Notes: generated from the letters alone by a model not told the origin. Positions 1 through 10,008 are shown, numbered from the stretch's first letter. The stretch: 64,000 nt of DNA from Candidatus Eisenbergiella intestinipullorum (GCA_019119815.1 DWWH01000022.1:124001-188000); one strand, 5' to 3'. Numbers and translations: made by a program.

Positions 1-1
1 C

Positions 2-2461
2 CAGAAGTCTCTGACTATCATCTTAAAACACGGCTACGCCCCGGAAGAACAGTACCGCTCCCATGGCGAACAGGGGCCGTGGACGGATGTGTACGCCCTT
101 TGCGCTGTCCTTTACCGGATGCTCACCGGAAAGGTCCCGGAGCCTGCCATGGACCGACTTTTTTCCGATGGGTTAAAACGCCCGGAGGAGTTGGGAGTGA
201 AGGTCAGCCCTGCCGTGTCCGAGACCATCATGCGTGGCCTGGCGGTGAAGAAGGAAGACCGGATTCAGTCTGTGCGGGAGCTGATGGATGCCCTGTATGC
301 GGGCAAGAAGCTGAAAAAGAAAGGAAAGCAGATTCAGATTGGAAAACATCCCATTTCCGCCCGCGCGGCGGCGCTGGCTGTTGGCTGCGTGTTCATCCTT
401 GCGGCGGGGATTGCTGCCGTCGGAATTGGCCTGTCCGGCCGGAATACGCCCTCTGCCGCTGTGGCGGATGGACTGGAAGCAGCCGTTACGGATGGGACAG
501 GAGCGCCGGAATCAGGACAGACGGGAAGAACCGATGCGGACGGAACGGCTTTGCCGGAAGCAGTGGACGGGACTGCCGCAGCTGAAACGGTTCCGGCCTC
601 AGGAACCGGACAGGCGCCGGAGGGAGCCGAAACCCTGATGTTGGAGGAAAAAGCGTACGAACCGGGCGAGCAGATTGTCTGGCCGAAGGCGGAAACCATG
701 ATTGCAGGTGGATACAAGCATCTGGTTTCCCTGCGTGATGACGGGACTGTTCTGGTGGCGGGAGATAATGGCGCAGGACAATGTAATGTGCAGGACTGGG
801 AGTCCGTCGCTGCTGTCTACGCACATGATTCGATTACGGCGGGTCTGCGTACGGACGGTACGGTGGTAGTGGCAGGCCGGGAGGCATTGAGTGAAAGTGT
901 TTCTTCCTGGGAGGAAGTGACCATGCTGGCGTTGGGAATCAACCATATCCTCGGCCTGACGCAGGACGGTAGGGTTCTTTCTGCCGGAACCAATCAGGAA
1001 GGCTGCTGCGAGACAGGAGACTGGGAAAATATCGTGTCCATTTGGGCGGACGACTACCTTTCCGTCGGTATCCGGGAGGACGGGAGCGTGGTGCTTGCCG
1101 GTATGGCCGCAGACACGGAGGAAGAACAGAAAGCAGCTGAGGAGGAACTCGCGTCCTGGACGGGGATACGTCAGATTGTGGTATACAACAATATTTTTTA
1201 TGGCCTGAAGCAGGACGGCACGGTAGTATGCGCCGGAAGGGAAGACGAAAGTCTGAGACAGCAGATTTCCGGATGGAGCGGTATCCGTTCCCTGTCTGTG
1301 GGAGACGGTTTTGTGGCAGGCCTGAGAGAGGACGGTACAGTGGCCGCCGTTCAGTATAGCATAAACGACCAGAGGGCAGAGGTGACGCAGTGGAAGGATG
1401 TGGCCGCGCTGACCGGAACAATGTACAATCTGGCGGCGCTGCTTGAGAACGGAAGGATTCTGGTAACGGAACCATCGCGCAGCGGAAACTGTACGATGGA
1501 GGAAATCCTTTCGCTGTCCGATGCGGTTCAGGCGGCATGGCAGGGTGACAGTCTGGCGGTACTCTGTCAGGACGGAGCGGTCAGAAATACAGGGTATGTG
1601 GAATATTACAGAGATGAAACAACGGAAATAAATGAATGGCAGGATATTTCCGCTATCGCAGCCGCTGGCATAACAATGGGAGGCATCCGAAGGGACGGAA
1701 CGGTAACGAGAACGGCTTTCGGGGGAGCCAGCGTATCCAATGCTCTGATCGAGGAACTCGGCTGGGAAGAGGCGGCCAGAGTGGCGAAGGAGAGAAAAGC
1801 GCAGACGCCCGATCTGATCTCCGGTTGGACGAACGTAAAGGAACTTTCCTTCTCAGAAGGCCATGCGGCAGCCCTCTTGACGGACGGAACCGCTGCAGCG
1901 GCCGGTTTTCCGGAGGATCAGTCGAGTGTGGACTATCGCACCGGCCTGACGCTGGACGGCTCCTGCCAGGTAGACGGCTGGTCGGACCTGAAGCAGGTGC
2001 TGGCCCTGAACGGGGAAACCATCGGCCTGAAAAATGACGGAACCCTTCTGACCACCGGGGAAATGCCAGAAGAATGGAATTCTTATACCGATTTGGAAAG
2101 CATATGGGGATATCAGCGTACAGCCGCCGCCATTCGCTCCGATGGAACGGTGGTATACCTGTACAAAGGCGACGACAGCTACGGCCAGAACAACATCAGC
2201 GGCTGGACGGATATGGTACAGCTTTCCATCGGTGAAAATCATACCGTCGGCCTGCGCTCTGACGGCACGGTCACGGCAGTTGGCGACAACTACGCCGGAC
2301 AGTGCGACGTGGAAGGCTGGAGCGGCGTGGCAAGTATTGCCGCAGGAGAAAGCGGCACCGTGGGAATTACGGAGGACGGCAGAGTGCTCCTTGCGGGAAC
2401 CCTGCCGGGTGATTATTTTGTGGCCGAGACCTGGCCCGCCGTGACGGTGCCGGAGGGATAA
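2..2461 (+). CDS. Hanks-type Ser/Thr kinase with RCC1-like outer domain (5' end outside window)
   Basis: The reading frame is open from base 2, so only the end of the kinase C-lobe is present. It begins at the activation-segment end ([19 protein letters not shown]) and continues through [15 protein letters not shown] basic stretch and one membrane segment (about 355-440) follow, then a Thr/Ala/Gly-rich linker. From about 690 to the end there are many repeats of roughly 40-50 residues of the type 'GLRxDGTVxxAGxNxxGQCxVxxW', which is the RCC1/propeller repeat pattern. The inferred architecture is a cytoplasmic kinase, one transmembrane helix and an extracytoplasmic propeller that could sense a ligand. 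It is a tandem paralogue of the next gene, and its kinase part is nearly identical to it at DNA level. The start and the catalytic HRD/DFG motifs lie outside the window. Confidence 0.85.
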   Translation, partial: QKSLTIILKHGYAPEEQYRSHGEQGPWTDVYALCAVLYRMLTGKVPEPAMDRLFSDGLKRPEELGVKVSPAVSETIMRGLAVKKEDRIQSVRELMDALYAGKKLKKKGKQIQIGKHPISARAAALAVGCVFILAAGIAAVGIGLSGRNTPSAAVADGLEAAVTDGTGAPESGQTGRTDADGTALPEAVDGTAAAETVPASGTGQAPEGAETLMLEEKAYEPGEQIVWPKAETMIAGGYKHLVSLRDDGTVLVAGDNGAGQCNVQDWESVAAVYAHDSITAGLRTDGTVVVAGREALSESVSSWEEVTMLALGINHILGLTQDGRVLSAGTNQEGCCETGDWENIVSIWADDYLSVGIREDGSVVLAGMAADTEEEQKAAEEELASWTGIRQIVVYNNIFYGLKQDGTVVCAGREDESLRQQISGWSGIRSLSVGDGFVAGLREDGTVAAVQYSINDQRAEVTQWKDVAALTGTMYNLAALLENGRILVTEPSRSGNCTMEEILSLSDAVQAAWQGDSLAVLCQDGAVRNTGYVEYYRDETTEINEWQDISAIAAAGITMGGIRRDGTVTRTAFGGASVSNALIEELGWEEAARVAKERKAQTPDLISGWTNVKELSFSEGHAAALLTDGTAAAAGFPEDQSSVDYRTGLTLDGSCQVDGWSDLKQVLALNGETIGLKNDGTLLTTGEMPEEWNSYTDLESIWGYQRTAAAIRSDGTVVYLYKGDDSYGQNNISGWTDMVQLSIGENHTVGLRSDGTVTAVGDNYAGQCDVEGWSGVASIAAGESGTVGITEDGRVLLAGTLPGDYFVAETWPAVTVPEG

Positions 2462-2492
2462 CCCAAAGCTTGGAAAAGGAATGGAGATTGAT

Positions 2493-5400
2493 ATGGAACT
2501 GTGGAATCATTTTTGTCCCGGCTGTATGCGGGAGATAAAAGAAAATAAAGCGGTCGGAATCGGAAAGGACGAAGGAAACGCGGAAAAGTCCGCCGGACGC
2601 GGACACGGCCGGACAGATTTTCGCTGTCCTTACTGCGGTTTTTCAGAATCCGGATACAAGCAGAATCCCCGCTGCCTGCCCCTAAATACCATCCTCGCCG
2701 GAAAATACCTGGTAGGGAAAGTCCTCGGTGAGGGCGGCTTCGGCATCACATACATGGGCTACGACCTGAATATGAAGACCCGCATCGCCATCAAGGAATA
2801 TTTCCCCGTGGAGCTGGTCAGCCGCGACACCACCCGTCTCACCTCGCCGGACGGAAGGCCCGTTTCCGGCGGCGGAAGCGACCGTGTGATCTCCTTAAGC
2901 GGCGAGAAAAGCAAAACCTATCAGCAGGGCCTGAAAAAATACGTGGACGAAGCCCGGAATGTTTCTCAGTTCGCGGGCATCCCCGGCATCGTATCGGTGA
3001 AGGATTTCTTTTATGAAAATGATACGGCCTACATCGTGATGGAGTACATAGAAGGCGTGAGCCTGAAGGAGTATCTGCGGCAGAAGGGCGGACAGCTTTC
3101 CGAAGAAGAAGCCCTCGCTATCATGCGGCCGATGCTGGAAGCGCTGGAAAAGGTACACGCGGCGGGAATCGTACATAGGGATATCAGCCCGGACAACATC
3201 ATGCTGACCTTTGGGGAGCAGGGAATGGCGAAACAGGGAAAGGCGGAACAGCCGCCCGCAACCAATACCGTTTCCGCTCCGTCAACCGCAGCATCCGCCG
3301 CCGTTTATGGAGACATCGCCGCCGTCCGTCTCATCGACTTCGGCGCGGCCCGCATGACATCGAAGAACGACCAGAAGTCCCTGACCATTATTCTGAAACA
3401 CGGCTACGCCCCAGAGGAGCAGTACCGTTCCCACGGGGAACAGGGTCCTTGGACGGATGTGTACGCCCTCTGCGCGGTGCTTTACCGGATGCTCACCGGA
3501 AAAGTCCCGGAGCCTGCCATGGACCGGCTTTTCGCTGATGGGTTAAAGCGCCCGGAGGAGCTGGGAGTGAAGGTCACTCCGGCAGTATCGGAAGCCATCA
3601 TGCGCGGCCTCGCGGTGAAGAAGGAAGACCGGATCCAGAGCGTGCGGGAACTGATGGACGCCCTGTATGCAGGAAAGAGGCTGAAAAAGCGCGGAAATGG
3701 AAAGCTGTCCCGTCCGGCTCTGGCCGCCGCGCTGGCGGCAGGCGTGCTGGTTGTGATCCTTGCGGCGGGGATTACAGGCGCACTCCGGACAGGACACGGC
3801 ACAGCCGGAAGGAATGCGGCGTCTGGCCAGAATACGACAAACGGCCAGAATGCGGACAGCCGGAATACAGAGGGTTTGCCGGGCGCGCAAAACCCGGCCG
3901 ATGCCGGAAATCCGGGACAAAACTCCGATAAGGACGCTCTGGCGGAAGAAAACACCCTTGTTCTGGAAGAAGAAACCGAGGAAGAAGACTGGGAGATCCT
4001 TGTGACCAGGACGCCCCAGACCAGCGGCGCGGCCGGAGGGAGCCATGCGGTTTTCGTGCGGGAGGACGGGACAGTGGCTTCCTGCGGAAGCAATACCTTC
4101 GGCCAGAGAAATCTGTCGGAGTGGAGCCGGGTGGCCGCCGTGGCCACGGGCGACAGCTTTACGGCCGGACTGCGGGAAAACGGAACGGTTCTGGTGGCGG
4201 GCGAGCTGGAGGGGAAGGACGATGTGGAGCGCTGGGAAAATGTGACGGCCATCTCCGCCTCCGAAGAGCATCTGCTGGGGCTTACCGCAGACGGAAAAAT
4301 CCTTGCCAACATCGATTATTCGGGCATGGATGCCGGAGAGAATACGGATTTTACGGAATGGGAAAATATCCGCGCCATTTCGGCGGGCCTGTATGTGATG
4401 GCCGCGCTGACGGAGGACGGCCGGGTGCTGACGGTGGGCTTTGACGGCTGGACGCCCGCGGAGATTTCGGGCTGGGAGGATGTAACGGCACTGGCCTGCA
4501 GCCAGAGGATCGTTTACGGTCTGACGGAGGACGGCTCGGTAAAAGCTGCGGATATGTGGTCAAACCAGCCGCCCTATGAGCGGATCGAAGGAATAGAAGA
4601 GCTTCAGAATCTGGTGCAGATCGGCGCCGACATTACCAGCGTGTATGGTGTGACGGCAGACGGAAAGCCATGTCTGGCGGGACAGGAGTATGAAACGCAG
4701 GAAGCTGCGGAAATCTTTGCCGGATGGAATTCCCTTTTCTGCCTGGCAAGGGCGAACGATACCGGAAGCATGGCGGGCCTGGGAACGGATGGAAGCCTGA
4801 TAAAGGGAAACACCAACTATGGAACCAGCACGCCGGAAGAAATGACCGGGATCACGCGCGTTGAGATTTTAAGCGGACTGGACAGCTACGGAACGGCACT
4901 GATCGGAATGACGGAGGACAATCGGTTTATTACCTATGGAGATAACCGGTATGTCCTTACCTCGCAGCTGACAGCCGCCGAACAGGTGAGTCAGATCGTC
5001 GAGCTGGAGTATATGGATTCGGTGGGGCTTTCCTACAGCCCGGCCTGGCTGGACGGAGACGGCACTCTGTACATGGAAAAGGATTTTTGGATCGAACCGG
5101 TTCTGGAGGGCTGCGTTCAGATCGTTCCGGGGAATAAAGATCAGATTTACTGTATCTGCGCGCTCATGGAGAATGGAACGGTGAAGGTACTGTCGGCGGA
5201 ATATGAAGGAACTTTGCCTGATGGAATCCGGGAGGCTGCGGAATGGAACGGCATTACTCAGCTTGCCGGCTGTTCCGACCGCTTTAGGAGCGATAGCATC
5301 ATTCTGGGTCTGAAGGAGGACGGGACAGTGGTATCCGCCGCCACCTCCGGCTTTTCCCAGATGCCGGAGGGTGACTGGACCCAGATCGATTCCCTGTATT

Positions 5401-5708
5401 CGGGAGATTATGCCATCGGCGCCATCCGGAAGGACGGGACGGCCCGGTTTCTGGAGGACGGTCCGGAATACAACTATGGACAGTACAACACCAGCGGATG
5501 GACGGACCTGATTCAGCTCGCTCTGGGCCAGTTCCATACGGCGGGACTTCGCTCCGATGGAACGGTATACGCCACAGGAAGAAACGACGATGGACAGTGC
5601 GATGTGGAAGGCTGGACGGACATGGTCTGGATCGCAGCCGGACCGAGCTGTACCGTGGGCGTCCGTGCGGACGGCACCCTGGAGGTGGCCGGAGAGATCG
5701 GCTGGTAA
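2493..5708 (+). CDS. Transmembrane Ser/Thr protein kinase with N-terminal zinc ribbon and C-terminal RCC1-like repeats
   Basis: A complete Hanks-type kinase. An N-terminal pair of CxxC motifs (CPGC and CPYC, about 40 residues apart) suggests a zinc ribbon. The glycine loop GEGGFG is at about residue 79, the ATP lysine (AIKEY) at about 101, HRDISPDN at about 228 and DFGAAR at about 282. The C-lobe ends near residue 395, a single membrane helix lies at about 409-428, and an Asn/Gly/Glu-rich linker precedes RCC1-like repeats running from about 505 to the end. The family phosphorylates Ser/Thr in the cytoplasm; the propeller should sit outside the membrane (inference). An in-frame ATG at 2481 exists, but the one at 2493 has GGAG six bases upstream, so 2493 is preferred. 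It lies 31 bases after its paralogue and 21 bases before the secreted-protein gene, so they are probably one operon. The repeats replace the PASTA domains usual in Firmicute kinases. Confidence 0.9.
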   Translation: MELWNHFCPGCMREIKENKAVGIGKDEGNAEKSAGRGHGRTDFRCPYCGFSESGYKQNPRCLPLNTILAGKYLVGKVLGEGGFGITYMGYDLNMKTRIAIKEYFPVELVSRDTTRLTSPDGRPVSGGGSDRVISLSGEKSKTYQQGLKKYVDEARNVSQFAGIPGIVSVKDFFYENDTAYIVMEYIEGVSLKEYLRQKGGQLSEEEALAIMRPMLEALEKVHAAGIVHRDISPDNIMLTFGEQGMAKQGKAEQPPATNTVSAPSTAASAAVYGDIAAVRLIDFGAARMTSKNDQKSLTIILKHGYAPEEQYRSHGEQGPWTDVYALCAVLYRMLTGKVPEPAMDRLFADGLKRPEELGVKVTPAVSEAIMRGLAVKKEDRIQSVRELMDALYAGKRLKKRGNGKLSRPALAAALAAGVLVVILAAGITGALRTGHGTAGRNAASGQNTTNGQNADSRNTEGLPGAQNPADAGNPGQNSDKDALAEENTLVLEEETEEEDWEILVTRTPQTSGAAGGSHAVFVREDGTVASCGSNTFGQRNLSEWSRVAAVATGDSFTAGLRENGTVLVAGELEGKDDVERWENVTAISASEEHLLGLTADGKILANIDYSGMDAGENTDFTEWENIRAISAGLYVMAALTEDGRVLTVGFDGWTPAEISGWEDVTALACSQRIVYGLTEDGSVKAADMWSNQPPYERIEGIEELQNLVQIGADITSVYGVTADGKPCLAGQEYETQEAAEIFAGWNSLFCLARANDTGSMAGLGTDGSLIKGNTNYGTSTPEEMTGITRVEILSGLDSYGTALIGMTEDNRFITYGDNRYVLTSQLTAAEQVSQIVELEYMDSVGLSYSPAWLDGDGTLYMEKDFWIEPVLEGCVQIVPGNKDQIYCICALMENGTVKVLSAEYEGTLPDGIREAAEWNGITQLAGCSDRFRSDSIILGLKEDGTVVSAATSGFSQMPEGDWTQIDSLYSGDYAIGAIRKDGTARFLEDGPEYNYGQYNTSGWTDLIQLALGQFHTAGLRSDGTVYATGRNDDGQCDVEGWTDMVWIAAGPSCTVGVRADGTLEVAGEIGW

Positions 5709-5729
5709 AAAGGCATGGAGGGAAGGGGT

Positions 5730-8408
5730 ATGTTTTTTTCAGAGCGAATCAGAAAATCTGGAAAAGAAGAAAAGAATCGAAAAAAAATCGGGCAAATTCA
5801 CCAGGGGGCAGTTCCCTCCTTCGGGACGGGCCTAAGGCTCCTTCCGGTTCTTCTGTGCATGACACTGCTCGCCGGATTTTTCCCGGTACAATCTGCGGCA
5901 TCCGGGATCGTCTCTGGGACAGCGGGGACAGCCTCCGGGCTATCCGGAACCCCGGAGGCAGCAGATTCCGGACAGCCGGTGACGCTGACCGACCTGGGCG
6001 AGCTGGACGCCCCGGAAACCTACCCGGCAAAAGGCGCGCTGTGCCTGCAGGTGGCCCGTTCCAAAAGCATCGGGACGGACGGAGGGACCAGCTACATCTA
6101 TGAGGAGGCTTTCCTTCCCGTAGTGGTGGCGGAGGATCACAGCGTGTACGGGGAGCTGGAGACCCTGGCCGGACTGCTTGGGATGAACGTCCAGTATTTT
6201 GACAGCACCGCCCTCGTCACCTTTTTTGAAACGGACGTATACCTGGCGCTGGGGGATTCCCAGGCCGGATATACCACGCCTTTGTTCAGCGTGATGGCCG
6301 GGATGGGACGTGCTCCCGTCCTGCTGGATCAGATGTGGTATGTCCCTCTGGACGAGTTTTTGAGCCTGACCGGAACGCTCCAGAAATACGGGGAGACAAA
6401 CTGGCTGGGGAAAAAACAGCTCGCTCTGATCCCGCCCCAGAGGACGGTTCTGGACGACATCGGCGCTTTTTACCGGGACGCTTATTCCCGGTACGCGTTC
6501 AGCTATGTGAAGGATCTGGGATATACGGAGGAGCAGGCGGCGGAGCTTGCCGGACAGGCCTCCGTGATCCAGTACGTGGAGGGCATTGGCTCTCTGGATC
6601 TGCGGACCTGGCTTGCCATCGCCTTCGGCGGATATGATGCCGTCCGGTATTATGAAAGCGGCTACGCGGAAACCTTCCTGAGCTGCCTGCTTCAGGAAAA
6701 TGAGGAAATCGCCGTAAAACGCCTGGAGGACAGCAAACAGAATCTGGATTATATGGGCTGCATGCTGGACATCTGCACTTCTGCCATGAAAAAGACCGGG
6801 ACTTCCGGAACCGCAGAGCTGCAGTCGGCCCTGGCGGATACGAAAACGACGCTTTCCATGCAGGGAGCGGGAAGCTATGCGGGAGATTTCGGCCGTTACA
6901 TTACCGCTTATCAGAACTCGGCGACGGCGCTTTCCCATCTCATCAGCCTGGCTGCGCTGGGGCTGACCTTCGGAAATGCGGACGGGCAGATGGCGGATGC
7001 CGCGGAGACCTTTTATGAAAACAGGAATCTTCTCACAGAAAGGTCGATGCGGGAGGATCAGTACCGGACGGTGGAAAAGAAGATCCGCCAGTTTTCCGGC
7101 TCTGCCTCCAAAGCCGCCGTGGATCAGTTCATTCTGGACAATGGAGCGCGCCTGCTTCTGGACGCGGCGGCCATCGCGGAATACGGCGCGGCAAAAACCG
7201 CGGCGGGCGGCTCCGCCCTCTGGAGCGCGTCGGCCAGGCTGGTGGGCGGGGACTGGATCGACGCCTCGGAGAGCTTTCTGGTGGGGATGTTCGGCATGCA
7301 GTATGAGGCGGATGCCGTGGCGCTTGCCAGACAGGAGCTGGACCGCCTGCTTTCGGAGCAGAATACCGCTCTGGGAGAAGCGCAGGAAAAGGAGCTTCGG
7401 AACCTGTTTTTCCACGCCGCGAAGGCCTGCCTGGTGACCCGCACCTACGGCTGCGCGGGCTGCCCCGCCATTCTGGAAAAATACCCGCAGCTTCAGACGA
7501 AGCAGAGCGCGGTCAACGGGGAGCTTTCCTCCATCGCGGCCCGCATCTCCAATCCGGCGGTTCCCTTCGGCCGGCTCCCCGGACAGCTCCTGTCCGCCGG
7601 GCCGTACCGGCAGGAGCATTACAAACATGTGCTTTACAATTTCTGCAGCCTGCGGGGACAGATCCTGGACTGGAAGAACGAACGCCCGGCGAAAAACGTG
7701 CGCGTGGAGGTGGTGAGCAAAAGCGGCGAAAAGCTGGCGGAATTCGTTACTGATAAAAACGGCCGGTTCGAGGCGGAATTTGCTCTGGAAGAGATCAACG
7801 TCCGGGAGCAGACGCCCCTGGTGCAGGAGCTCACCCTCCGCCTGTATTACAAAAGAAATCCCGTGGTGCTGGAGGACATCCAGGCCGACTATTTTCACAG
7901 CTATGAGGTGAACGGCCTGCATGTGGGCCGCAAAACACAGGAAAGTCTGGCGTATGTACAGGGAGCGTCCGTACAGGACGGACAGACCGCGGTGCAGATT
8001 CTGCGCATCGGGCTGGATGAGGACGTATGGAGCCTGGACGCGCCGGACGGCTTCGGCGGGAGCTATCCCGCCTATGTGGCTCTGCCGGGACAGATGCACA
8101 CCGCATCCGACGCGGAGACTGTCCTGCTTGAGGAGGGCGTGGAGCTGGAAACCGTATATGGACGCCTGATGCCGGAGGGCAGCGCGCTGCGCGGGATCCT
8201 GGATTTTGTGAACGAAACCGGAGGCTTTGCGCCGGACGGCCTGACCGAAGCCAGCCTTTCCGGCGCGCAGGAGATTCAGGACTATGTGGACGCCTACTAT
8301 GAGATCAATGGCCAGTATCCCGTTTTTCTGCTGAAAACCGTGAACAGCCTGGTCGTTTCGGCAGAGCCCGCGATGGTGGTGGCAGACGAAGCGGACATTC
8401 CGCGCTGA
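5730..8408 (+). CDS. Large secreted or surface protein, copper-amine-oxidase-N-like domain plus Ig-like domain
   Basis: About 892 residues. The N-terminus is very basic (RIRKSGKEEKNRKK) and is followed by a hydrophobic stretch ending FFPVQSAAS, which fits a signal peptide of about 55 residues. Residues about 115-240 (SVYGELETLAGLLGMNVQYF, then a run ending WLGKKQLALIPPQ) resemble the stalk-like 'copper amine oxidase N-terminal' domain common in Clostridia surface proteins. A helical middle follows. At about 650-700 the stretch KNVRVEVVSKSGEKLAEFVT / DKNGRFEAEF looks like a carboxypeptidase-regulatory or Ig-type beta fold. No catalytic motif was recognised. ATG 5730 has GGAGG eight bases upstream; an in-frame ATG at 5715 is less well placed. 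The position directly after two membrane kinases suggests it belongs to the same envelope system, possibly as a ligand or cell-wall partner. That is inference only. Confidence 0.75.
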   Translation: MFFSERIRKSGKEEKNRKKIGQIHQGAVPSFGTGLRLLPVLLCMTLLAGFFPVQSAASGIVSGTAGTASGLSGTPEAADSGQPVTLTDLGELDAPETYPAKGALCLQVARSKSIGTDGGTSYIYEEAFLPVVVAEDHSVYGELETLAGLLGMNVQYFDSTALVTFFETDVYLALGDSQAGYTTPLFSVMAGMGRAPVLLDQMWYVPLDEFLSLTGTLQKYGETNWLGKKQLALIPPQRTVLDDIGAFYRDAYSRYAFSYVKDLGYTEEQAAELAGQASVIQYVEGIGSLDLRTWLAIAFGGYDAVRYYESGYAETFLSCLLQENEEIAVKRLEDSKQNLDYMGCMLDICTSAMKKTGTSGTAELQSALADTKTTLSMQGAGSYAGDFGRYITAYQNSATALSHLISLAALGLTFGNADGQMADAAETFYENRNLLTERSMREDQYRTVEKKIRQFSGSASKAAVDQFILDNGARLLLDAAAIAEYGAAKTAAGGSALWSASARLVGGDWIDASESFLVGMFGMQYEADAVALARQELDRLLSEQNTALGEAQEKELRNLFFHAAKACLVTRTYGCAGCPAILEKYPQLQTKQSAVNGELSSIAARISNPAVPFGRLPGQLLSAGPYRQEHYKHVLYNFCSLRGQILDWKNERPAKNVRVEVVSKSGEKLAEFVTDKNGRFEAEFALEEINVREQTPLVQELTLRLYYKRNPVVLEDIQADYFHSYEVNGLHVGRKTQESLAYVQGASVQDGQTAVQILRIGLDEDVWSLDAPDGFGGSYPAYVALPGQMHTASDAETVLLEEGVELETVYGRLMPEGSALRGILDFVNETGGFAPDGLTEASLSGAQEIQDYVDAYYEINGQYPVFLLKTVNSLVVSAEPAMVVADEADIPR

Positions 8409-8504
8409 ACATGCGGCAGCCGCTTCCGCGTTCCAGGGCAGCAGGACCGCGCCGGAAACGCTGCCGTGAAGGGGAGAACGGGGCGAAACATAGGTCGGAC
8501 GGCT

Positions 8505-8590
8505 GATTTTCCGCCCGGGAATTTGCGCCGGAGCGTCACAAATTCCCATGAAGGCAGCCCCGTCGCTGCGCTCCGGAATGGAGAATATGA
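8505..8590 (+). promoter_or_regulatory. Leader hairpin resembling the dispersed leader repeat
   Basis: The stretch ATTTGCGCCGGAGCG (8521-8535) is later matched by CGCTCCGGAATGGAGAATATG-like sequence (8568-8589). They form a stem GCCGGAGCG/CGCTCCGG that ends at the ribosome site. The layout copies the leader repeats at 25.9, 48.9 and 51.9 kb, but with changed stem bases. Confidence 0.4.
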
Positions 8591-9279
8591 TGAAAGAAAA
8601 AAAGATGATCCTGATCGCTTCCATATCAGGCGGGGCCGCGCTTCTCATTCTGCTCACGGCCCTCGTGATTCTGATCGGAAGCACTTCCCGTTCGGCGGCC
8701 GGAGCCGCCCGTACCTTTGAAGCGCTGCTTTCGGAGGGAAAGCTTGCGGAGCTGGAGGCCTGCTGTTATCTGCCGGATACGGGACAGGCCCCGGCTCTAT
8801 CCGGAGAAAGCGGAGAGAGTCGGGTCCGCTTCACCACTCCGGCGGAGCTGGCGCAGCACTTCGGCGCGGACGCCGTCCTGGCCGGGCATGATGCGTCGCC
8901 GGAGGAGGAGCTGCTTCCCGTTATCATGCGTTACAGCAGTCTGCGCGTTTCCACCGGCATGGTGATCGGAAGCCGCGCCTCTGCCGCTCTCACCCTCACC
9001 GGCCCGGATTTTACCGCCTGGACGGGCGGTTCCGGCGGGGAAGAGGCTTCTGCCGCTGCGCTTCCGGAGTCTCTTGCCGCTGCCCTGCTGGCATCCGGGG
9101 ACGATCTTCCGGAGGTGCTGGAAGCCTGCCTTGCGGACGGCTCCGTTCCCCTGAGGACGGTGACGCTGCGGATCCCCATGCGGAAGCAGGACGGCTCCTG
9201 GCGTTTCGCAGTGTCCAGGGAGACGGAGGATGCCTGGTTCGGCGGGCTGCTTCTGATGGGAACGGGCCGGAACGGATAA
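8590..9279 (+). CDS. Single-pass membrane-anchored protein of unknown function
   Basis: About 229 residues. A basic N-terminus (MKEKK) is followed by one strongly hydrophobic segment (MILIASISGGAALLILLTAL and onwards), and the rest is soluble and Ala/Glu-rich. This topology fits a small N-terminally anchored extracytoplasmic protein such as a DUF4878-like lipocalin or NTF2-type fold, but I do not recognise the family. ATGs at 8548, 8578, 8587 and 8590 are in frame; 8590 has GGAG six bases upstream and gives the shortest tail before the membrane segment. It follows the secreted protein by 181 bases and precedes a sigma factor, so it may belong to the same envelope cluster. Confidence 0.6.
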   Translation: MKEKKMILIASISGGAALLILLTALVILIGSTSRSAAGAARTFEALLSEGKLAELEACCYLPDTGQAPALSGESGESRVRFTTPAELAQHFGADAVLAGHDASPEEELLPVIMRYSSLRVSTGMVIGSRASAALTLTGPDFTAWTGGSGGEEASAAALPESLAAALLASGDDLPEVLEACLADGSVPLRTVTLRIPMRKQDGSWRFAVSRETEDAWFGGLLLMGTGRNG

Positions 9280-9310
9280 AACGGCCGCTAAAAAAAAAGC
9301 ACCGCCGATG

Positions 9311-9364
9311 TCCCCTTTTTATTTCTGACTCACAATTAGTTTGTGAGAGGGGGAAAAAGGGATG
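9311..9364 (+). promoter_or_regulatory. Possible occluding hairpin over the sigma-factor start
   Basis: TCCCCTTTTT (9311-9320) can pair with AAAAAGGGA (9354-9362), which includes the A of the ATG and lies next to the purine-rich ribosome site. An inner stem CTCACAA/TTGTGAG (9329-9335 with 9341-9347) closes the loop. If this forms in the mRNA, it would hide the start of the sigma gene. Confidence 0.4.
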
Positions 9365-9868
9365 ACGGATTGGGAACTGCTGGAACTGCTTGAGGCAGAC
9401 CCTGGCCTCGGCATACTTGCTCTGATTGAACAATATACGGATCTTCTCAGCTATGTGGTTTCTCTTCGGCTGAGAAATCCGCTGGATATACAGGAATGTG
9501 TGCAGGATACCTTTACGGATTTTTATCTGAGCAGGAAAAATTTCAATCCGGAAAAGGGTACCCTGTCCGCCTATCTGGTTGCCATCGCGAGGCATAAGGC
9601 GATCTACCGCTTCCGGGAAATACAGAAGGAAAAAGAGCTGACCCTTGCCGCAAAGCCGCCGGAAGACCCGGTGGGGATGGAGGAGCATGCCGCGCTGGAG
9701 CACACGCTTTCCCAGCTTGCGGACACCGACGCGAAGGTCCTGCGCATGAAGTATTATGAAGGCTATACGGCCAGAGAGATCGGAGAGATCCTGGGGCTCA
9801 GCCATGAGGCGGTGAAAAAAAGGATTCAGCGCGCGCTGAAAAAGGCCATGTCCCTGATGGCGGAATGA
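9362..9868 (+). CDS. ECF-like RNA polymerase sigma factor
   Basis: 168 residues, the usual length for an ECF sigma factor. The sigma-2 region is at about 20-85 (CVQDTFTDFYLSRKNFNPEK, then YLVAIARHKAIYRFRE). The sigma-4 helix-turn-helix is at about 110-165 (LRMKYYEGYTAREIGEILGL followed by SHEAVKKRIQRALKKAM). These factors redirect RNA polymerase to stress or envelope promoters and are usually held by an anti-sigma protein encoded next door. Here the downstream gene is an ABC exporter behind its own promoter, and no obvious anti-sigma is seen. The membrane-anchored protein just upstream is the only local candidate. The ribosome site is GAGAGGGGG. It may be regulated by the 5' hairpin noted separately. 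Confidence 0.88.
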   Translation: MTDWELLELLEADPGLGILALIEQYTDLLSYVVSLRLRNPLDIQECVQDTFTDFYLSRKNFNPEKGTLSAYLVAIARHKAIYRFREIQKEKELTLAAKPPEDPVGMEEHAALEHTLSQLADTDAKVLRMKYYEGYTAREIGEILGLSHEAVKKRIQRALKKAMSLMAE

Positions 9869-10008
9869 GAAAGGGACGGCCTCAGGCCGGAGCGCTTTCC
9901 TGATCCGTCCATGCGCAGGCCTGAATTGGCCGGCCGGAATGGGCCGGAACAGCCGCGGAAAGGGTACAATAGAAAAAGTTCGTACAAAAAAACTCCCTGG
10001 ACAGATCC

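Noticed and set aside
5940-8684. A 914-residue open frame on the minus strand opposite the secreted protein
   Set aside because: It is the complement of a GC-rich gene with good ribosome site and signal peptide. The minus frame has no family motif and low-complexity Arg/His/Gln-rich sequence.
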